A DNA stretch of 64,000 bases from an uncultured Marinobacter sp. (GTDB lineage: Bacteria > Pseudomonadota > Gammaproteobacteria > Pseudomonadales > Oleiphilaceae), in contig CAJXOQ010000001.1 of NCBI GenBank assembly GCA_913057975.1, positions 1 to 64,000 on the forward strand, written 5' to 3'. The translations under genes were made by a program, and so were the position numbers. Positions 53,883 to 62,352 of this stretch are shown piece by piece (positions within the stretch are counted from its first letter, which is position 1; each line of letters starts with the position of its first letter). The notes below the pieces were generated by a model. The model made no database searches and was not told where the DNA came from. It saw only the letters and a list, made by a program, of their open reading frames with translations.

Positions 53883-54911
53883 ATGAAAGCGGTCAGGTAT
53901 TGGTCAGGTGTTGGAGTGATGATGATGGCATTCTTTGCCTCTCCGTCTCAGGCCGGGCCCTACAATGAGACACCTGAGAGCCGTGACTTTGTTCGTGAAA
54001 TGTCGGAACGCTACGGGTTTGAAGCCGAGCGTGTGTCGGCAATACTGGCGAATGCGCAGCGCCGTGACTCGATATTGGAAGCTATCAGCCGACCGGCTGA
54101 GAAAACCCTTGAGTGGTACGAATACCGTCGGATCTTTATGCGTGAGGAGCGCATAGAGCAAGGCGTCAACTTTTTCGAGCAGCATCAGGAAGCCTTTGAG
54201 CGCGCCGAACGTGAGTACGGTGTACCTGCATCAATCGTTGCAGCAATTATCGGTGTCGAAACTTGGTATGGTACCTACAAAGGGAAGTATCGGGTGCTTG
54301 ATGCCCTTGCCACTCTGGCATTCGACTATCCGCCCCGGAGCCGCTTTTTTCGCAGCGAGCTTGTCCAGTATTTGCTGATGACCCGCGAACAGGGTTTTGA
54401 CCCCCTGGAAGTGACGGGGTCCTACGCGGGGGCGATGGGGTACGGCCAGTTCATCTCCAGCAGCTACCGGCATTACGCGCTTGATTTTGACGGCGATGGC
54501 GTTACCGACATCCTGGCCAATCCCGTGGATGCCATCGGCAGTGTCGCCCATTATTTTCATGCCCATCGTTGGCAAGCCGGTGAGCCTGTAGCGGAGCAGG
54601 TGGGTGACAGTCTGCCAGAGAGCTCACCACTACTGACCAGGGAACTGAAGCCGACGTTGACGGTCAACGACTATCGGCAGGCGAGTATCGTCCCGAAAAT
54701 GGATGTGCCCGGCGACGCTAAAGCCAGGGCGATCCGTCTTGTCGGTGACGAGGGCACTGAACTATGGCTGACTTACCATAACTTCTACGTGATAACCCGC
54801 TACAATCACAGTCATCTATACGCCATGGCGGTGTACCAGTTGGCAGATGCGCTCCAAGAGCGGATGCGGCCGCTGGCAAATGAAAACAATGGGGAAAGTA
54901 ACAGCTCGTGA
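53883..54911 (+). CDS. mltB: Lytic murein transglycosylase B
   Basis: A 342-aa soluble or periplasmic lytic transglycosylase that cleaves glycan strands. The signal peptide is residues 1-23 (VGVMMMAFFASPSQA) without a lipobox Cys, so it is not a lipoprotein of the usual MltB kind. The catalytic Glu is in IIGVETWYGTYKGKYRVLDALATLAF; GAMGYGQFISSSYRHYALDFDGDG binds glycan. AAGGGGATT fixes ATG 53883. It is followed by rlpA with one-base overlap. Confidence 0.93.
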   Translation: MKAVRYWSGVGVMMMAFFASPSQAGPYNETPESRDFVREMSERYGFEAERVSAILANAQRRDSILEAISRPAEKTLEWYEYRRIFMREERIEQGVNFFEQHQEAFERAEREYGVPASIVAAIIGVETWYGTYKGKYRVLDALATLAFDYPPRSRFFRSELVQYLLMTREQGFDPLEVTGSYAGAMGYGQFISSSYRHYALDFDGDGVTDILANPVDAIGSVAHYFHAHRWQAGEPVAEQVGDSLPESSPLLTRELKPTLTVNDYRQASIVPKMDVPGDAKARAIRLVGDEGTELWLTYHNFYVITRYNHSHLYAMAVYQLADALQERMRPLANENNGESNSS

Positions 54912-55780
54912 TGAAACGCCATGTTTTACTACTGGTTTTCGGGGTACTGGTGCTGGCAGGGTGTGCATCATCGCCCGAACCTGACCATTCCTCCCGCTAC
55001 ACCCTGAGCCAGGACCGTGCGCCCTCAGGCAACTTCGATGCATCGGGACTTGCCGATGCCACGCCTCGATTTGAGGAGCCGCGCCGCGCTGGAAACAAGT
55101 CACCCTATCAGGTTTGGGGCAAGGAATATCATGTCGTGGGCAGTAACGATGGTTATGTTCAGCGCGGCACCGCGAGCTGGTATGGTGAGAAGTTCCATGG
55201 TCACAAAACCTCGAATGGAGAGGTTTTTGACATGTACGAGATGTCAGCGGCGCACAAGAGCCTGAGAATTCCAGGGTACGCCCGGGTGACCAACCTCGAT
55301 AACGGTCGCTCGGTGGTGGTTAGGGTCAACGACCGTGGTCCCTTCCATGGGGATCGCCTGATTGACCTTTCCTACGCTGCGGCCAAAAAGCTGGGTTATC
55401 AGGGCAGGGGTACGGCCAGGGTAGAGGTAGCCGCCATCACGGTGAGTCCTGACGGCTCGATGACGCTTGCCGGCAAGCCGTTCCCGGAGTCGGGAGCACC
55501 TGTGGATGCGAAGCGCCTGACGGATCCCGGCGCGGCTAGCGAGGCCCTGTTCGTGCAACTGGGTTCGTTCAGCCAGCGCAACCCGGCCGAAGCCCTTCTG
55601 GATCGGGCGCGGCGTGCAGTCGCAAACCCAATGCGGGTAAGGGAAGTGGAGACGGCCTCTGGCCGCTTTCACCGCGTTCAGGTCGGGCCGTTCAGGGATG
55701 AGGATGAAGCCCTGAGAGCCCAGAGCCTGCTTGAAACTCACGGATTTGGTCAATCAATACTTCTGACCGACACTCATTGA
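54911..55780 (+). CDS. rlpA: Septal/peptidoglycan lipoprotein RlpA with SPOR domain
   Basis: A 289-aa lipoprotein. Lipobox is LVLAGC at the end of the signal, so Cys is lipidated, with Ala next, favouring the outer membrane. The double-psi beta-barrel domain is GTASWYGEKFHGHKTSNGEVF, VTNLDNGRSVVVRVNDRGPFHGDRLIDLS. The SPOR domain, FVQLGSFSQRNPAEALLDRA to the end, binds denuded glycan. ATG 54911 overlaps the mltB stop by one base; in Pseudomonas this pair lies in the same cluster. Confidence 0.95.
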   Translation: MKRHVLLLVFGVLVLAGCASSPEPDHSSRYTLSQDRAPSGNFDASGLADATPRFEEPRRAGNKSPYQVWGKEYHVVGSNDGYVQRGTASWYGEKFHGHKTSNGEVFDMYEMSAAHKSLRIPGYARVTNLDNGRSVVVRVNDRGPFHGDRLIDLSYAAAKKLGYQGRGTARVEVAAITVSPDGSMTLAGKPFPESGAPVDAKRLTDPGAASEALFVQLGSFSQRNPAEALLDRARRAVANPMRVREVETASGRFHRVQVGPFRDEDEALRAQSLLETHGFGQSILLTDTH

Positions 55781-55811
55781 ACCAGTCACTTACTTGAAAC
55801 TGAATGGACCC

Positions 55812-56978
55812 ATGGCACTAAATAAAGCGTTCCGAGCCTTCTCTGCTGTTCTGCTCCTGATCCTGCTTCCGGCAATGCCGGTAGCGGCGCAGGCTGTTCT
55901 GATTCCATCATCACCGCAGATTGCGGCGAGTTCCTATATCCTGATGGATCCGCTTTCCGGACGGATTATCATGGAAGAGAACAGCCATGAGCGTCTGCCG
56001 CCGGCCAGTCTGACCAAAATGATGACGGCGTATATTGTGGAACGGGAACTGGATGAGGGGCGGATTTCCCTGTCCGACATGGTGCCGGTCAGCGTCAACG
56101 CCTGGCGAACCGAAGGCTCCAGGACCTTTGTTCAGGAAGGGACAGAGGTGTCGGTCGAGAACCTGCTAAAGGGCGTCATCATTCAGTCTGGGAACGATGC
56201 CTCGGTGGCACTGGCCGAATACATTGCCGGCAGTGAAGGGGCGTTCGTCGATATCATGAACCAGCAGGCACAGATTCTGGGTATGAACGAGTCCAGTTTT
56301 GCCAATGCCACTGGGTTGCCTGCACCGGATCATTTCTCCACTGCCTACGATCTGGCCCTCCTGGCGAAAGCGATCATCAATGACTACCCGGAAAACTACC
56401 CGCTGTATGCGCAGAAGCATTTCACTTACAACAACATTCGTCAGCCTAATCGCAACAGTCTTTTGTGGCGTGACGACAGTGTCGATGGACTGAAGACAGG
56501 CCATACCGAGGAAGCCGGGTACTGTCTGGTGGCGTCAGCCAAACGTAATGACACGCGGCTGATTGCAGTGGTTATGGGCACTGACAGCACCTCGTCCCGC
56601 GCTCAAGAAGTCCAGAAAATGCTGAACTATGGCTTTCGTTACTACCAGACTGAGCGCCTGTTCCGTGCCGGACAAGAACTGCTGGAAGCGCGCGTTTGGG
56701 GTGGCGAAAACGACGGTTTGTCAGTAGGGATGACGGAAGACGTCTACGTGACTATCCCCAGAGGCTCAAGAGACTCACTGGAATCCACCGTTGAGCTCGA
56801 CTCTGTGATTAAGGCGCCAATTTCAATGGGCGACGAACTGGGGCAGGTGACGGTGAAGCTCGGTGATGACGTGGTCGTGGATCAGCCAGTGCTGGCGCTC
56901 AGCGATATCCCGGAAGGCGGTTTCTTCAAGCGGATCTGGGATGCCATCAAACTATTCTTTGTTCAGCTTTTCGAGTAA
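55812..56978 (+). CDS. dacA: D-alanyl-D-alanine carboxypeptidase (PBP5/6 type)
   Basis: A 388-aa periplasmic low-molecular-weight PBP that trims stem-peptide pentapeptides. Signal peptide is residues 1-28. SxxK is in PPASLTKMMTA, SxN in QSGNDASVALAE and KTG in DGLKTGHTEEAG. The C-terminal domain and the amphipathic anchor FFKRIWDAIKLFFVQLFE tether it to the inner membrane. The start is uncertain: ATG 55812, or TTG 55794. Confidence 0.96.
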   Translation: MALNKAFRAFSAVLLLILLPAMPVAAQAVLIPSSPQIAASSYILMDPLSGRIIMEENSHERLPPASLTKMMTAYIVERELDEGRISLSDMVPVSVNAWRTEGSRTFVQEGTEVSVENLLKGVIIQSGNDASVALAEYIAGSEGAFVDIMNQQAQILGMNESSFANATGLPAPDHFSTAYDLALLAKAIINDYPENYPLYAQKHFTYNNIRQPNRNSLLWRDDSVDGLKTGHTEEAGYCLVASAKRNDTRLIAVVMGTDSTSSRAQEVQKMLNYGFRYYQTERLFRAGQELLEARVWGGENDGLSVGMTEDVYVTIPRGSRDSLESTVELDSVIKAPISMGDELGQVTVKLGDDVVVDQPVLALSDIPEGGFFKRIWDAIKLFFVQLFE

Positions 56979-57010
56979 GGCTGAGAGTTGCCTGTAGGAG
57001 ATAAACCGGG

Positions 57011-57280
57011 ATGAGCGAACCAAAGGCACCCAAGATCGAGTTTCCCTGCGACTACGTGATCAAGGTGATCGGGGACGCTGCGCCAGACTTTGTGGAGTTC
57101 GTGGTGGGCGTGGTGGAACAACATGCGCCGGGGATTTCGAGCGACGACGTGACGGTGAAAGACAGTCGCGGCGGTCGGTTTGCATCGGTTAACCTGAAGA
57201 TCGTTGCCACGGGCGAACCGCAGTTGAAAGCCCTGTTCGAGGAACTCAAGGCCAGCGGCCGGGTTCATATGGTGCTGTAA
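57011..57280 (+). CDS. ybeD: YbeD/DUF493 family protein
   Basis: An 89-aa ACT-like small protein ([57 protein letters not shown]). It is the classical partner between dacA and lipB in gammaproteobacteria; function is unresolved. GTAGGAGATAAAC precedes the ATG. Confidence 0.93.
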   Translation: MSEPKAPKIEFPCDYVIKVIGDAAPDFVEFVVGVVEQHAPGISSDDVTVKDSRGGRFASVNLKIVATGEPQLKALFEELKASGRVHMVL

Positions 57281-57284
57281 ACTG

Positions 57285-57923
57285 ATGGACGAGCTTATAG
57301 TCCGCACCTTGGGCGAGCAGCCCTACCTGGAAACCTGGGAAGCGATGAAGTCGTTTACGGCCTCCCGGGACGCCGCCACACCGGATGAACTCTGGTTGCT
57401 GGAACACCCAAGGGTCTACACCCAGGGGCAGGCCGGTAAAGCCGAGCACATATTGGCCCCCGGTGATATCCCGGTGATACTGGTGGACCGCGGTGGCCAG
57501 GTAACGTATCACGGCCCTGGCCAGCTTGTGGTCTACCTGATGATAGACCTGACTCGCCACCGCCTGGGAATTCGCTCTCTGGTTGATGTCATTGAGCAAG
57601 CCATTGTCCGTACCCTAGCGGGGATGGGGGTGACGGCAGCGCCACGTCCGGATGCGCCCGGTGTCTACGTAGAGCAAGCGAAGATTGCGTCGCTGGGGTT
57701 GCGTGTAAGGCGAGGGTGTTCGTTCCACGGCCTGGCCCTGAACGTGGCTATGGACATGGAACCGTTTCGTCGGATCAACCCCTGTGGCTATGCTGGCATG
57801 GCCATGTGCCAGGTTAGCGATTTCGTCCCCGGGGTATCCGTTGCCGGGCTTGCTCCTACTCTCTCAGATGAACTGGTTAATGGTCTGGCGGGTGGTGCTG
57901 TTCGACGGGTAGCGGGCTGGTAA
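57285..57923 (+). CDS. lipB: Octanoyltransferase LipB
   Basis: A 212-aa enzyme that moves octanoyl from acyl carrier protein to lipoyl domains. [47 protein letters not shown] and the catalytic Cys in INPCGYAGM are conserved, with the partner Lys in EQAKIASLG. It begins 4 bp after ybeD. lipA, its usual downstream partner, is not present here; an insertion sequence begins about 45 bp on. Confidence 0.95.
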   Translation: MDELIVRTLGEQPYLETWEAMKSFTASRDAATPDELWLLEHPRVYTQGQAGKAEHILAPGDIPVILVDRGGQVTYHGPGQLVVYLMIDLTRHRLGIRSLVDVIEQAIVRTLAGMGVTAAPRPDAPGVYVEQAKIASLGLRVRRGCSFHGLALNVAMDMEPFRRINPCGYAGMAMCQVSDFVPGVSVAGLAPTLSDELVNGLAGGAVRRVAGW

Positions 57924-57967
57924 TGCAAAGCCCAAGTGCCGATTGAGGCGGTTGCCTTGATACTGAT

Positions 57968-57978
57968 TGAGCCTTCTC
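57968..57978 (+). repeat. Left subterminal inverted repeat of the insertion sequence
   Basis: TGAGCCTTCTC, the exact reverse complement of 59538-59548. It lies 45 bp after lipB and 62 bp before the transposase ATG. Confidence 0.75.
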
Positions 57979-57979
57979 C

Positions 57980-58007
57980 CCAGCCCAGCGGTTGCCCGCT
58001 AAGCTGG
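57980..58007 (+). other. Left-end hairpin of the insertion sequence
   Basis: CCAGC (57980-57984) pairs with GCTGG (58003-58007), and AGCGG (57987-57991) with CCGCT (57996-58000) around a four-base loop, with a CC/AA internal loop. It lies directly inside the left repeat and upstream of the transposase ribosome site. Confidence 0.5.
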
Positions 58008-58040
58008 AAGGCGACCAAGCACTACAAGGGAGAAGACTCA

Positions 58041-59084
58041 ATGAACTTTTACCATAGCACCCACCGCCATTATTGTGGAATCGACCTGCACGCCCGCAGC
58101 CTGTATGTCTGCATCATCGACCAGCAAGGGGAGGTGTTGCTGCACAAGGAAATCAAAGCCCGCCCGGAACCCTTGCTCGCCCTGCTCGAACCTTTCCGCG
58201 ATGACCTTGTCGTTGGCGTCGAGTGCATGCACTGCTGGTACTGGATCTCGGATCTGTGTGAAGAACACGGCATCAAATTCATTCTGGGGCACGCGCTCTA
58301 CATGAAGGCCATCCATGGGGGTAAAACCAAGAACGACCGCATTGACTCGTTCAAGATCGCCATGCTCATGAAGGGCGGTAATTTTCCGCTGGCGTATACC
58401 TATCCCAAGGAAATGCGGGCCACCCGCGACCTACTGCGCCGGCGCACCCGGATCGTCCAGCACGGGGCCATGCTCAAAGCCCATGTGGTGAATACCACGA
58501 GCCAATACAACCTGCCGCCGAACAAGGTCAATCTGAAGGATATCGGTGCCCGGGAACAGGTCCACGCGGTTTTTGCCGACCGGGACGTCCAACACAACAT
58601 CGATCTGGACCTGGCCATCATCGGTTGCTACCACCGGGAGCTGAGCAAGCTCGAAGAGCACCTGGAGCAGCAAGCCAAACAGCACGACCCCACGTCCCTG
58701 AGTGTGCTGCGGACCATTCCCGGTGTGGGGCGCATCCTGGCGCTGACCATTCTCTATGAAATCGGTGATATCCAGCGCTTCGAGACCGTCCAGAAATTTG
58801 CCTCGTACGCCCGACTCATCAAGTGCAAGGCCGAATCCGCCGGCAAAGTGTATGGCACCCAGGGCAACAAAATCGGCAACGCCCATCTCAAGTGGGCCTT
58901 CTCGGAAGCAGCAGTGCTGTATTTGCGGGGCAATGACAAAGCCCAACGTTACCTACAAAAACTCCAGAAACGCATGAACAAGGCCAAGGCGCTATCCGCG
59001 CTGGCCCACAAGCTGGGCCGTGCCGCCTACTTCATGCTTAAGCATCAGAGGGTGTTCGATGAACAACGATTCCTGAAGGGTTAG
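58041..59084 (+). CDS. IS110-family transposase (DEDD recombinase)
   Basis: A 347-aa transposase. The N-terminal RuvC-like DEDD domain has YCGIDLHARSLYVCIID (first Asp), VGVECMHCWYW (Glu) and KNDRIDSFKIAML (Asp-x-x-Asp). The C-terminal Transposase_20 domain has LRTIPGVGRILALTILYEIGDI and FASYARLIKCKAESAGK, with SALAHKLGRAAYFML near the end. AGGGAGAAG before ATG 58041 fixes the start. Length and motifs are intact, so the element may be active. Family members are guided by an element-encoded RNA. Confidence 0.93.
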   Translation: MNFYHSTHRHYCGIDLHARSLYVCIIDQQGEVLLHKEIKARPEPLLALLEPFRDDLVVGVECMHCWYWISDLCEEHGIKFILGHALYMKAIHGGKTKNDRIDSFKIAMLMKGGNFPLAYTYPKEMRATRDLLRRRTRIVQHGAMLKAHVVNTTSQYNLPPNKVNLKDIGAREQVHAVFADRDVQHNIDLDLAIIGCYHRELSKLEEHLEQQAKQHDPTSLSVLRTIPGVGRILALTILYEIGDIQRFETVQKFASYARLIKCKAESAGKVYGTQGNKIGNAHLKWAFSEAAVLYLRGNDKAQRYLQKLQKRMNKAKALSALAHKLGRAAYFMLKHQRVFDEQRFLKG

Positions 59085-59089
59085 TCACG

Positions 59090-59228
59090 CCACGGGGTGA
59101 GCATGACGTCTAACTGGATCAAACAGGATGATGACCGAAAGCCAGGTGTCCGCTGACTGGTACCCGATACCGAACCGGCCTTCTATCACCGCCGTTGAAG
59201 CCAGCCGCCTTGATTAGCCACCCCGTGG
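59090..59228 (+). ncRNA. Candidate guide (bridge/seek) RNA of the insertion sequence
   Basis: CCACGGGGTG (59090-59099) and CACCCCGTGG (59219-59228) are perfectly complementary and would close a domain of 139 nt beginning 6 bp past the transposase stop. Inside it lies a GGTA-CCCGA-TACC hairpin. IS1111-group elements are known to encode their guide RNA downstream of the transposase. Transcription and exact ends are not visible from sequence. Confidence 0.3.
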
Positions 59229-59484
59229 GCGTGCCTTAATGCCATGAGCCAGTGCGCTTACACCGGTCCTGAGCCTGGAACTAACTGGAGCCTTGCAGCC
59301 CGATTCTTGAATAGTGCCAGTGACCGGTTAACCGATGAATGTCTGGTGCCCCTGATCCACCGATGGAACGACTGGTCAGGCTGTGGTCTAAAGTCACGTA
59401 AGAGAGCCCCTATATGTGTTTGCTGTGAGTGCCTGACAGCCCCGCGAGACTGACGAAGCAGGCGTTCTCGCTCATGGGTTTAGG

Positions 59485-59504
59485 TTGGCCGCTGGCGCGG
59501 CCAA
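59485..59504 (+). other. Perfect hairpin near the right end of the insertion sequence
   Basis: TTGGCCGC (59485-59492) pairs exactly with GCGGCCAA (59497-59504) around TGGC, and is followed by AAAG, not a T-run. It is 34 bp from the right repeat, as expected of a structured end or RNA stem. Confidence 0.55.
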
Positions 59505-59512
59505 AAGAATGA

Positions 59513-59532
59513 CTATTGCCTATTGCCTATTG
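59513..59532 (+). repeat. Short tandem repeat next to the right inverted repeat
   Basis: CTATTGC occurs at 59513-59519 and 59520-59526, with a third partial CTATTG at 59527-59532, six bases before the right inverted repeat. Confidence 0.8.
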
Positions 59533-59537
59533 ATTCC

Positions 59538-59548
59538 GAGAAGGCTCA
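59538..59548 (+). repeat. Right subterminal inverted repeat of the insertion sequence
   Basis: GAGAAGGCTCA, the exact reverse complement of 57968-57978. Native DNA resumes a few bases later, just before the diguanylate cyclase stop at 59562. Confidence 0.75.
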
Positions 59549-59561
59549 TATGTGTTAGTAG

Positions 59562-60650
59562 CTAGCCGTGGGTAGCTTCGAAATCACACACCTTGTTACG
59601 CCCCAGGGCCTTGGCCCGATAAAGCGCTTCGTCGGCACGCTGTAGCAGTCGGTCCACAGACTCTGCGCCGTGGATAGTGGCTACTCCGACACTGATGGTG
59701 GTGTTGATGCTCCCGCCCTGGGTCTTTATAGCGGTTGATGCAATGGTCTGGCGTATGCGGTTAGCCGTCTTGACGGCTTCGACTGTGTCAGTCTCGGGCA
59801 ACAATACCAGGTATTCCTCTCCGCCCCAGCGCGCTAGCGTATCGACTTTCCGGCTGTGTTCCTGCAACGTCCTGGCTACCATCACAATGGTTTCATCACC
59901 CACCTGATGACCATGGTTGTCGTTGACGAATTTGAACAGATCAATGTCCATCAATAACACCGAAAAGCCGCGCGAATTGCGCAGGTATCGCTGATATTCG
60001 GCTTCCAGTTGCTCGTGAGCTTCACGTCGATTGGCAAGCCCCGTCAACGCATCGTGTTTCGCCGCATATTCGAACTCTGCAGCCAGTTTCAGCAGTCCGA
60101 GTTTACTGCGCCGCCGGCTCTGGTCCAGGACGTAGCAGGTGGACATCTCAAACCCCAGTACGGCAAGCATGGTGAGTCGGAAACTGGTGCTGTAGGGCGA
60201 ATCGAACGCCAGGTCCCCGAGTGGGCTGAACAGCAGCGCAACCCCCGCCAGGCCTCCGGAGCAGGCAAGCACGCCTACTTTTGCTTCGCTGATGTAGAAA
60301 ATGATGGGTGGGTAGGCAAACAGCCAGATAATGGCAGAGCCGTCCTCCACCGCATTGATTGCCAGATAGGTGAACAGGATCGTAATCGCGGTAATAAAAC
60401 CGCGGCGTTGCACGGTACTGTTGTGACTGATGAGATAAACAATACCATTGACACTGAGCAGCACGGCAAAGACGATCAAAGTTGTGGCGGAGCCAGGCAT
60501 TCCGCGGTCCAGGGACCGCCAAGCGAAAAACAGCAGGATGGGGATTGCTGCCAGAGTAAGCCAGCCGATCAGCATCGGAACCGGAATTTCACCCTTCACC
60601 CGGAACTGTGACAGTTTGGTGTCGGAGGGGCTGCTGGTGGTTTGTGTCAT
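59562..60650 (-). CDS. Membrane diguanylate cyclase (GGEEY)
   Basis: A 362-aa protein with about six hydrophobic segments (residues 23-175) followed by a GGDEF domain starting AAKHDALTGLANRREAHEQLE. The active-site loop is RWGGEEYLVLLPE (Phe replaced by Tyr, acids kept), and the RKVD inhibitory site lies five residues before it, so product inhibition is expected. It should make c-di-GMP from two GTP. ATG 60650 is used; ATG 60677 (nine more residues) is possible, and both lack strong ribosome sites. Confidence 0.88.
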   Translation of the reverse strand: MTQTTSSPSDTKLSQFRVKGEIPVPMLIGWLTLAAIPILLFFAWRSLDRGMPGSATTLIVFAVLLSVNGIVYLISHNSTVQRRGFITAITILFTYLAINAVEDGSAIIWLFAYPPIIFYISEAKVGVLACSGGLAGVALLFSPLGDLAFDSPYSTSFRLTMLAVLGFEMSTCYVLDQSRRRSKLGLLKLAAEFEYAAKHDALTGLANRREAHEQLEAEYQRYLRNSRGFSVLLMDIDLFKFVNDNHGHQVGDETIVMVARTLQEHSRKVDTLARWGGEEYLVLLPETDTVEAVKTANRIRQTIASTAIKTQGGSINTTISVGVATIHGAESVDRLLQRADEALYRAKALGRNKVCDFEATHG

Positions 60651-60909
60651 TGTTGCAGTCTTGTTGTTTTTGGGCATCAGTGGCGCGGTAAGCGACCACA
60701 TTTTTATACTAAACGGCTTTGGCTGTGGGGTCTGTGTAAAAACGTAAAACCTTTCACCAGGGACACAAGTAAACACAGAAGGGGCGGTTTGCATTGGCCC
60801 CAAGAGCAATGAATCGACGGCACGCCGGTTAGGTTTGAGGGCCCGGGTATCCGTATAATGGTCATACAGGCTGATAGCGCCAACACTTACAGAACCGAGC
60901 AGGTTTTTG

Positions 60910-62352
60910 ATGGCATCCAGACCCAAAAGCACATCTGTTGCACGTATCAAGACCGGCAGCTTTGAGCGTCGGCTTACCCTCACCAGGGCGGGGCTTTTCG
61001 CAGGCACCCGGATGGCCTCCCATATGGCCACCAACTGGTTCAGCAGCAAGGACAAGCGGGAGGCCCGGCACCGGGCCATGCTATCCAGCCAGGCGGAATT
61101 CCTGGTGGACGAGTTGGGCAAGCTCAAGGGCAGTGTCGTCAAGATCGGGCAGGTGATGGCTCTCTATGGCGAGCACTTCCTGCCTGAGGAAGTAACCGAA
61201 GCACTGCATACCCTGGAAGATCAGACCACCTGGCTGGAATGGCCGTCGATCGAGCGGGTGCTTAAGGCTGAACTGGGTGCTGACCGTTTGGCGGAACTGG
61301 ACGTGGATCCCGACCCGATTGGCGCGGCTTCTCTGGGGCAGGTTCATCGAGCGCGCCGGCGTAGCGACGGGTTGGAACTGGTGCTCAAGGTCCAGTACCC
61401 CGGCGTTGACGAAGCAGTCGACAGTGACCTTAACGCAGTGGCACATCTGCTCAAGATTGCCCGCCTGGTCTCCTTCGGTCCCGAGTTCAATGACTGGCTG
61501 GAAGAGGTGCGGGACATGATGCACCGAGAGGTGGATTACCGCCTCGAAGCCCGTACCACTGAAAAATTCCGGCAGATGTTGCTGGACGATCCCCGTTTTG
61601 TGGTGCCCCGTGTTCTCGACGAGTACTGCACGGCCCATGTCATCGCCTCCACCTACGAGCCAGGCCACTCAGTGAGTTCAGTGGCGGTACGAGATCTGGC
61701 CCTGGATCGTCGTAGCGAGTTGGGCCGTGCCGCGCTGGAATTGTTCTTCCGTGAGTTGTTTATCTGGGGTGAGATCCAGACGGATCCCAATTTCGGCAAC
61801 TACCGGATCCGCATCGCCGGTGAGGAAGGCGCGAACAGCGAAACCGACCAGATAGTGCTGCTGGATTTTGGAGCGGTACAGGCTTACTCAGCGACCTTCC
61901 TGGACCCGGTCATTCAGATGATCCGGGCTTCCTACGAGGGCGACCTGACAGAGGTGATTGACGGCGGTATCCGGTTGCGTTTCATGAGCGAGGATTGGCC
62001 CGATGACGTTCTGGACACGTTCGGCAAGGTTTGCATGTCGGTATTGGAGCCACTTTCCAGGGACCGTAGCAACTGGCCCGGTGAAGCAGTGAACGACCGC
62101 GGCCAGTACCGTTGGAAACAAAGTGACCTGCCGTCGCGGGTGGCGCGCCAGGCAGCGCGCTCAGCCATCAGCCGCTATTTCAAGGTGCCGCCGAAGGAAT
62201 TCGTATTCCTGAACCGGAAGCTGATTGGTGTCTATACGTTCATCGCGGTGCTGAATGCGGAATTCAACGGTGAGGATCTGCTCCGGGAATACCTCTATGG
62301 TGATCCCGGCACCCCCGATGCTTCCAGCACCAACCAGATGACCAAGCCGTAG
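60910..62352 (+). CDS. ABC1/UbiB (AarF-like) atypical kinase
   Basis: A 480-aa protein of the ABC1/ADCK family, whose members support ubiquinone synthesis or lipid movement. The KxGQ motif is in LKGSVVKIGQVMALYG, the alanine-rich loop in IGAASLGQVHRAR, the catalytic Lys in LVLKVQYPGV, and QTDPNFGNYRI plus VLLDFGAVQAYS hold the catalytic Asn and Asp-Phe-Gly. It lacks UbiB's C-terminal membrane helices, so it is a paralogue rather than UbiB. ATG 60910 is used. The 3' end overlaps the convergent YqaA gene by 58 bp. Confidence 0.9.
   Translation: MASRPKSTSVARIKTGSFERRLTLTRAGLFAGTRMASHMATNWFSSKDKREARHRAMLSSQAEFLVDELGKLKGSVVKIGQVMALYGEHFLPEEVTEALHTLEDQTTWLEWPSIERVLKAELGADRLAELDVDPDPIGAASLGQVHRARRRSDGLELVLKVQYPGVDEAVDSDLNAVAHLLKIARLVSFGPEFNDWLEEVRDMMHREVDYRLEARTTEKFRQMLLDDPRFVVPRVLDEYCTAHVIASTYEPGHSVSSVAVRDLALDRRSELGRAALELFFRELFIWGEIQTDPNFGNYRIRIAGEEGANSETDQIVLLDFGAVQAYSATFLDPVIQMIRASYEGDLTEVIDGGIRLRFMSEDWPDDVLDTFGKVCMSVLEPLSRDRSNWPGEAVNDRGQYRWKQSDLPSRVARQAARSAISRYFKVPPKEFVFLNRKLIGVYTFIAVLNAEFNGEDLLREYLYGDPGTPDASSTNQMTKP

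Larger units (their letters stand above)
59085..59537 (+). other. Long 3' non-coding region of the insertion sequence
   Basis: About 450 bp between the transposase stop and the right repeat. It has no convincing protein, but contains the 10-bp long-range pair at 59090/59228, small hairpins such as GGTA/TACC at 59159-59171, a perfect 8-bp hairpin at 59485-59504 and the tandem CTATTGC repeats. Such length is what an RNA-guided IS1111 element would need for its RNA gene. Confidence 0.6.
57968..59548 (+). mobile_element. IS110-family (IS1111-like) insertion sequence
   Basis: The element spans at least the subterminal inverted repeats TGAGCCTTCTC (57968-57978) and GAGAAGGCTCA (59538-59548); true ends lie a few bases outside. 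It carries one DEDD transposase and a long 3' non-coding part. IS110-family elements move as circles and leave no clear target duplication, and none was seen. Subterminal repeats and non-coding length on the 3' side point to the IS1111 group (inference). It lies just downstream of lipB. Confidence 0.8.

Noticed and set aside
59244..59453. 69-aa frame inside the 3' part of the insertion sequence
   Set aside because: No ribosome site and no recognisable protein; the region is better explained as structured non-coding sequence.
59513..59532. CTATTGC repeats as a CRISPR-like array
   Set aside because: The unit is seven bases, without spacers or nearby cas genes.
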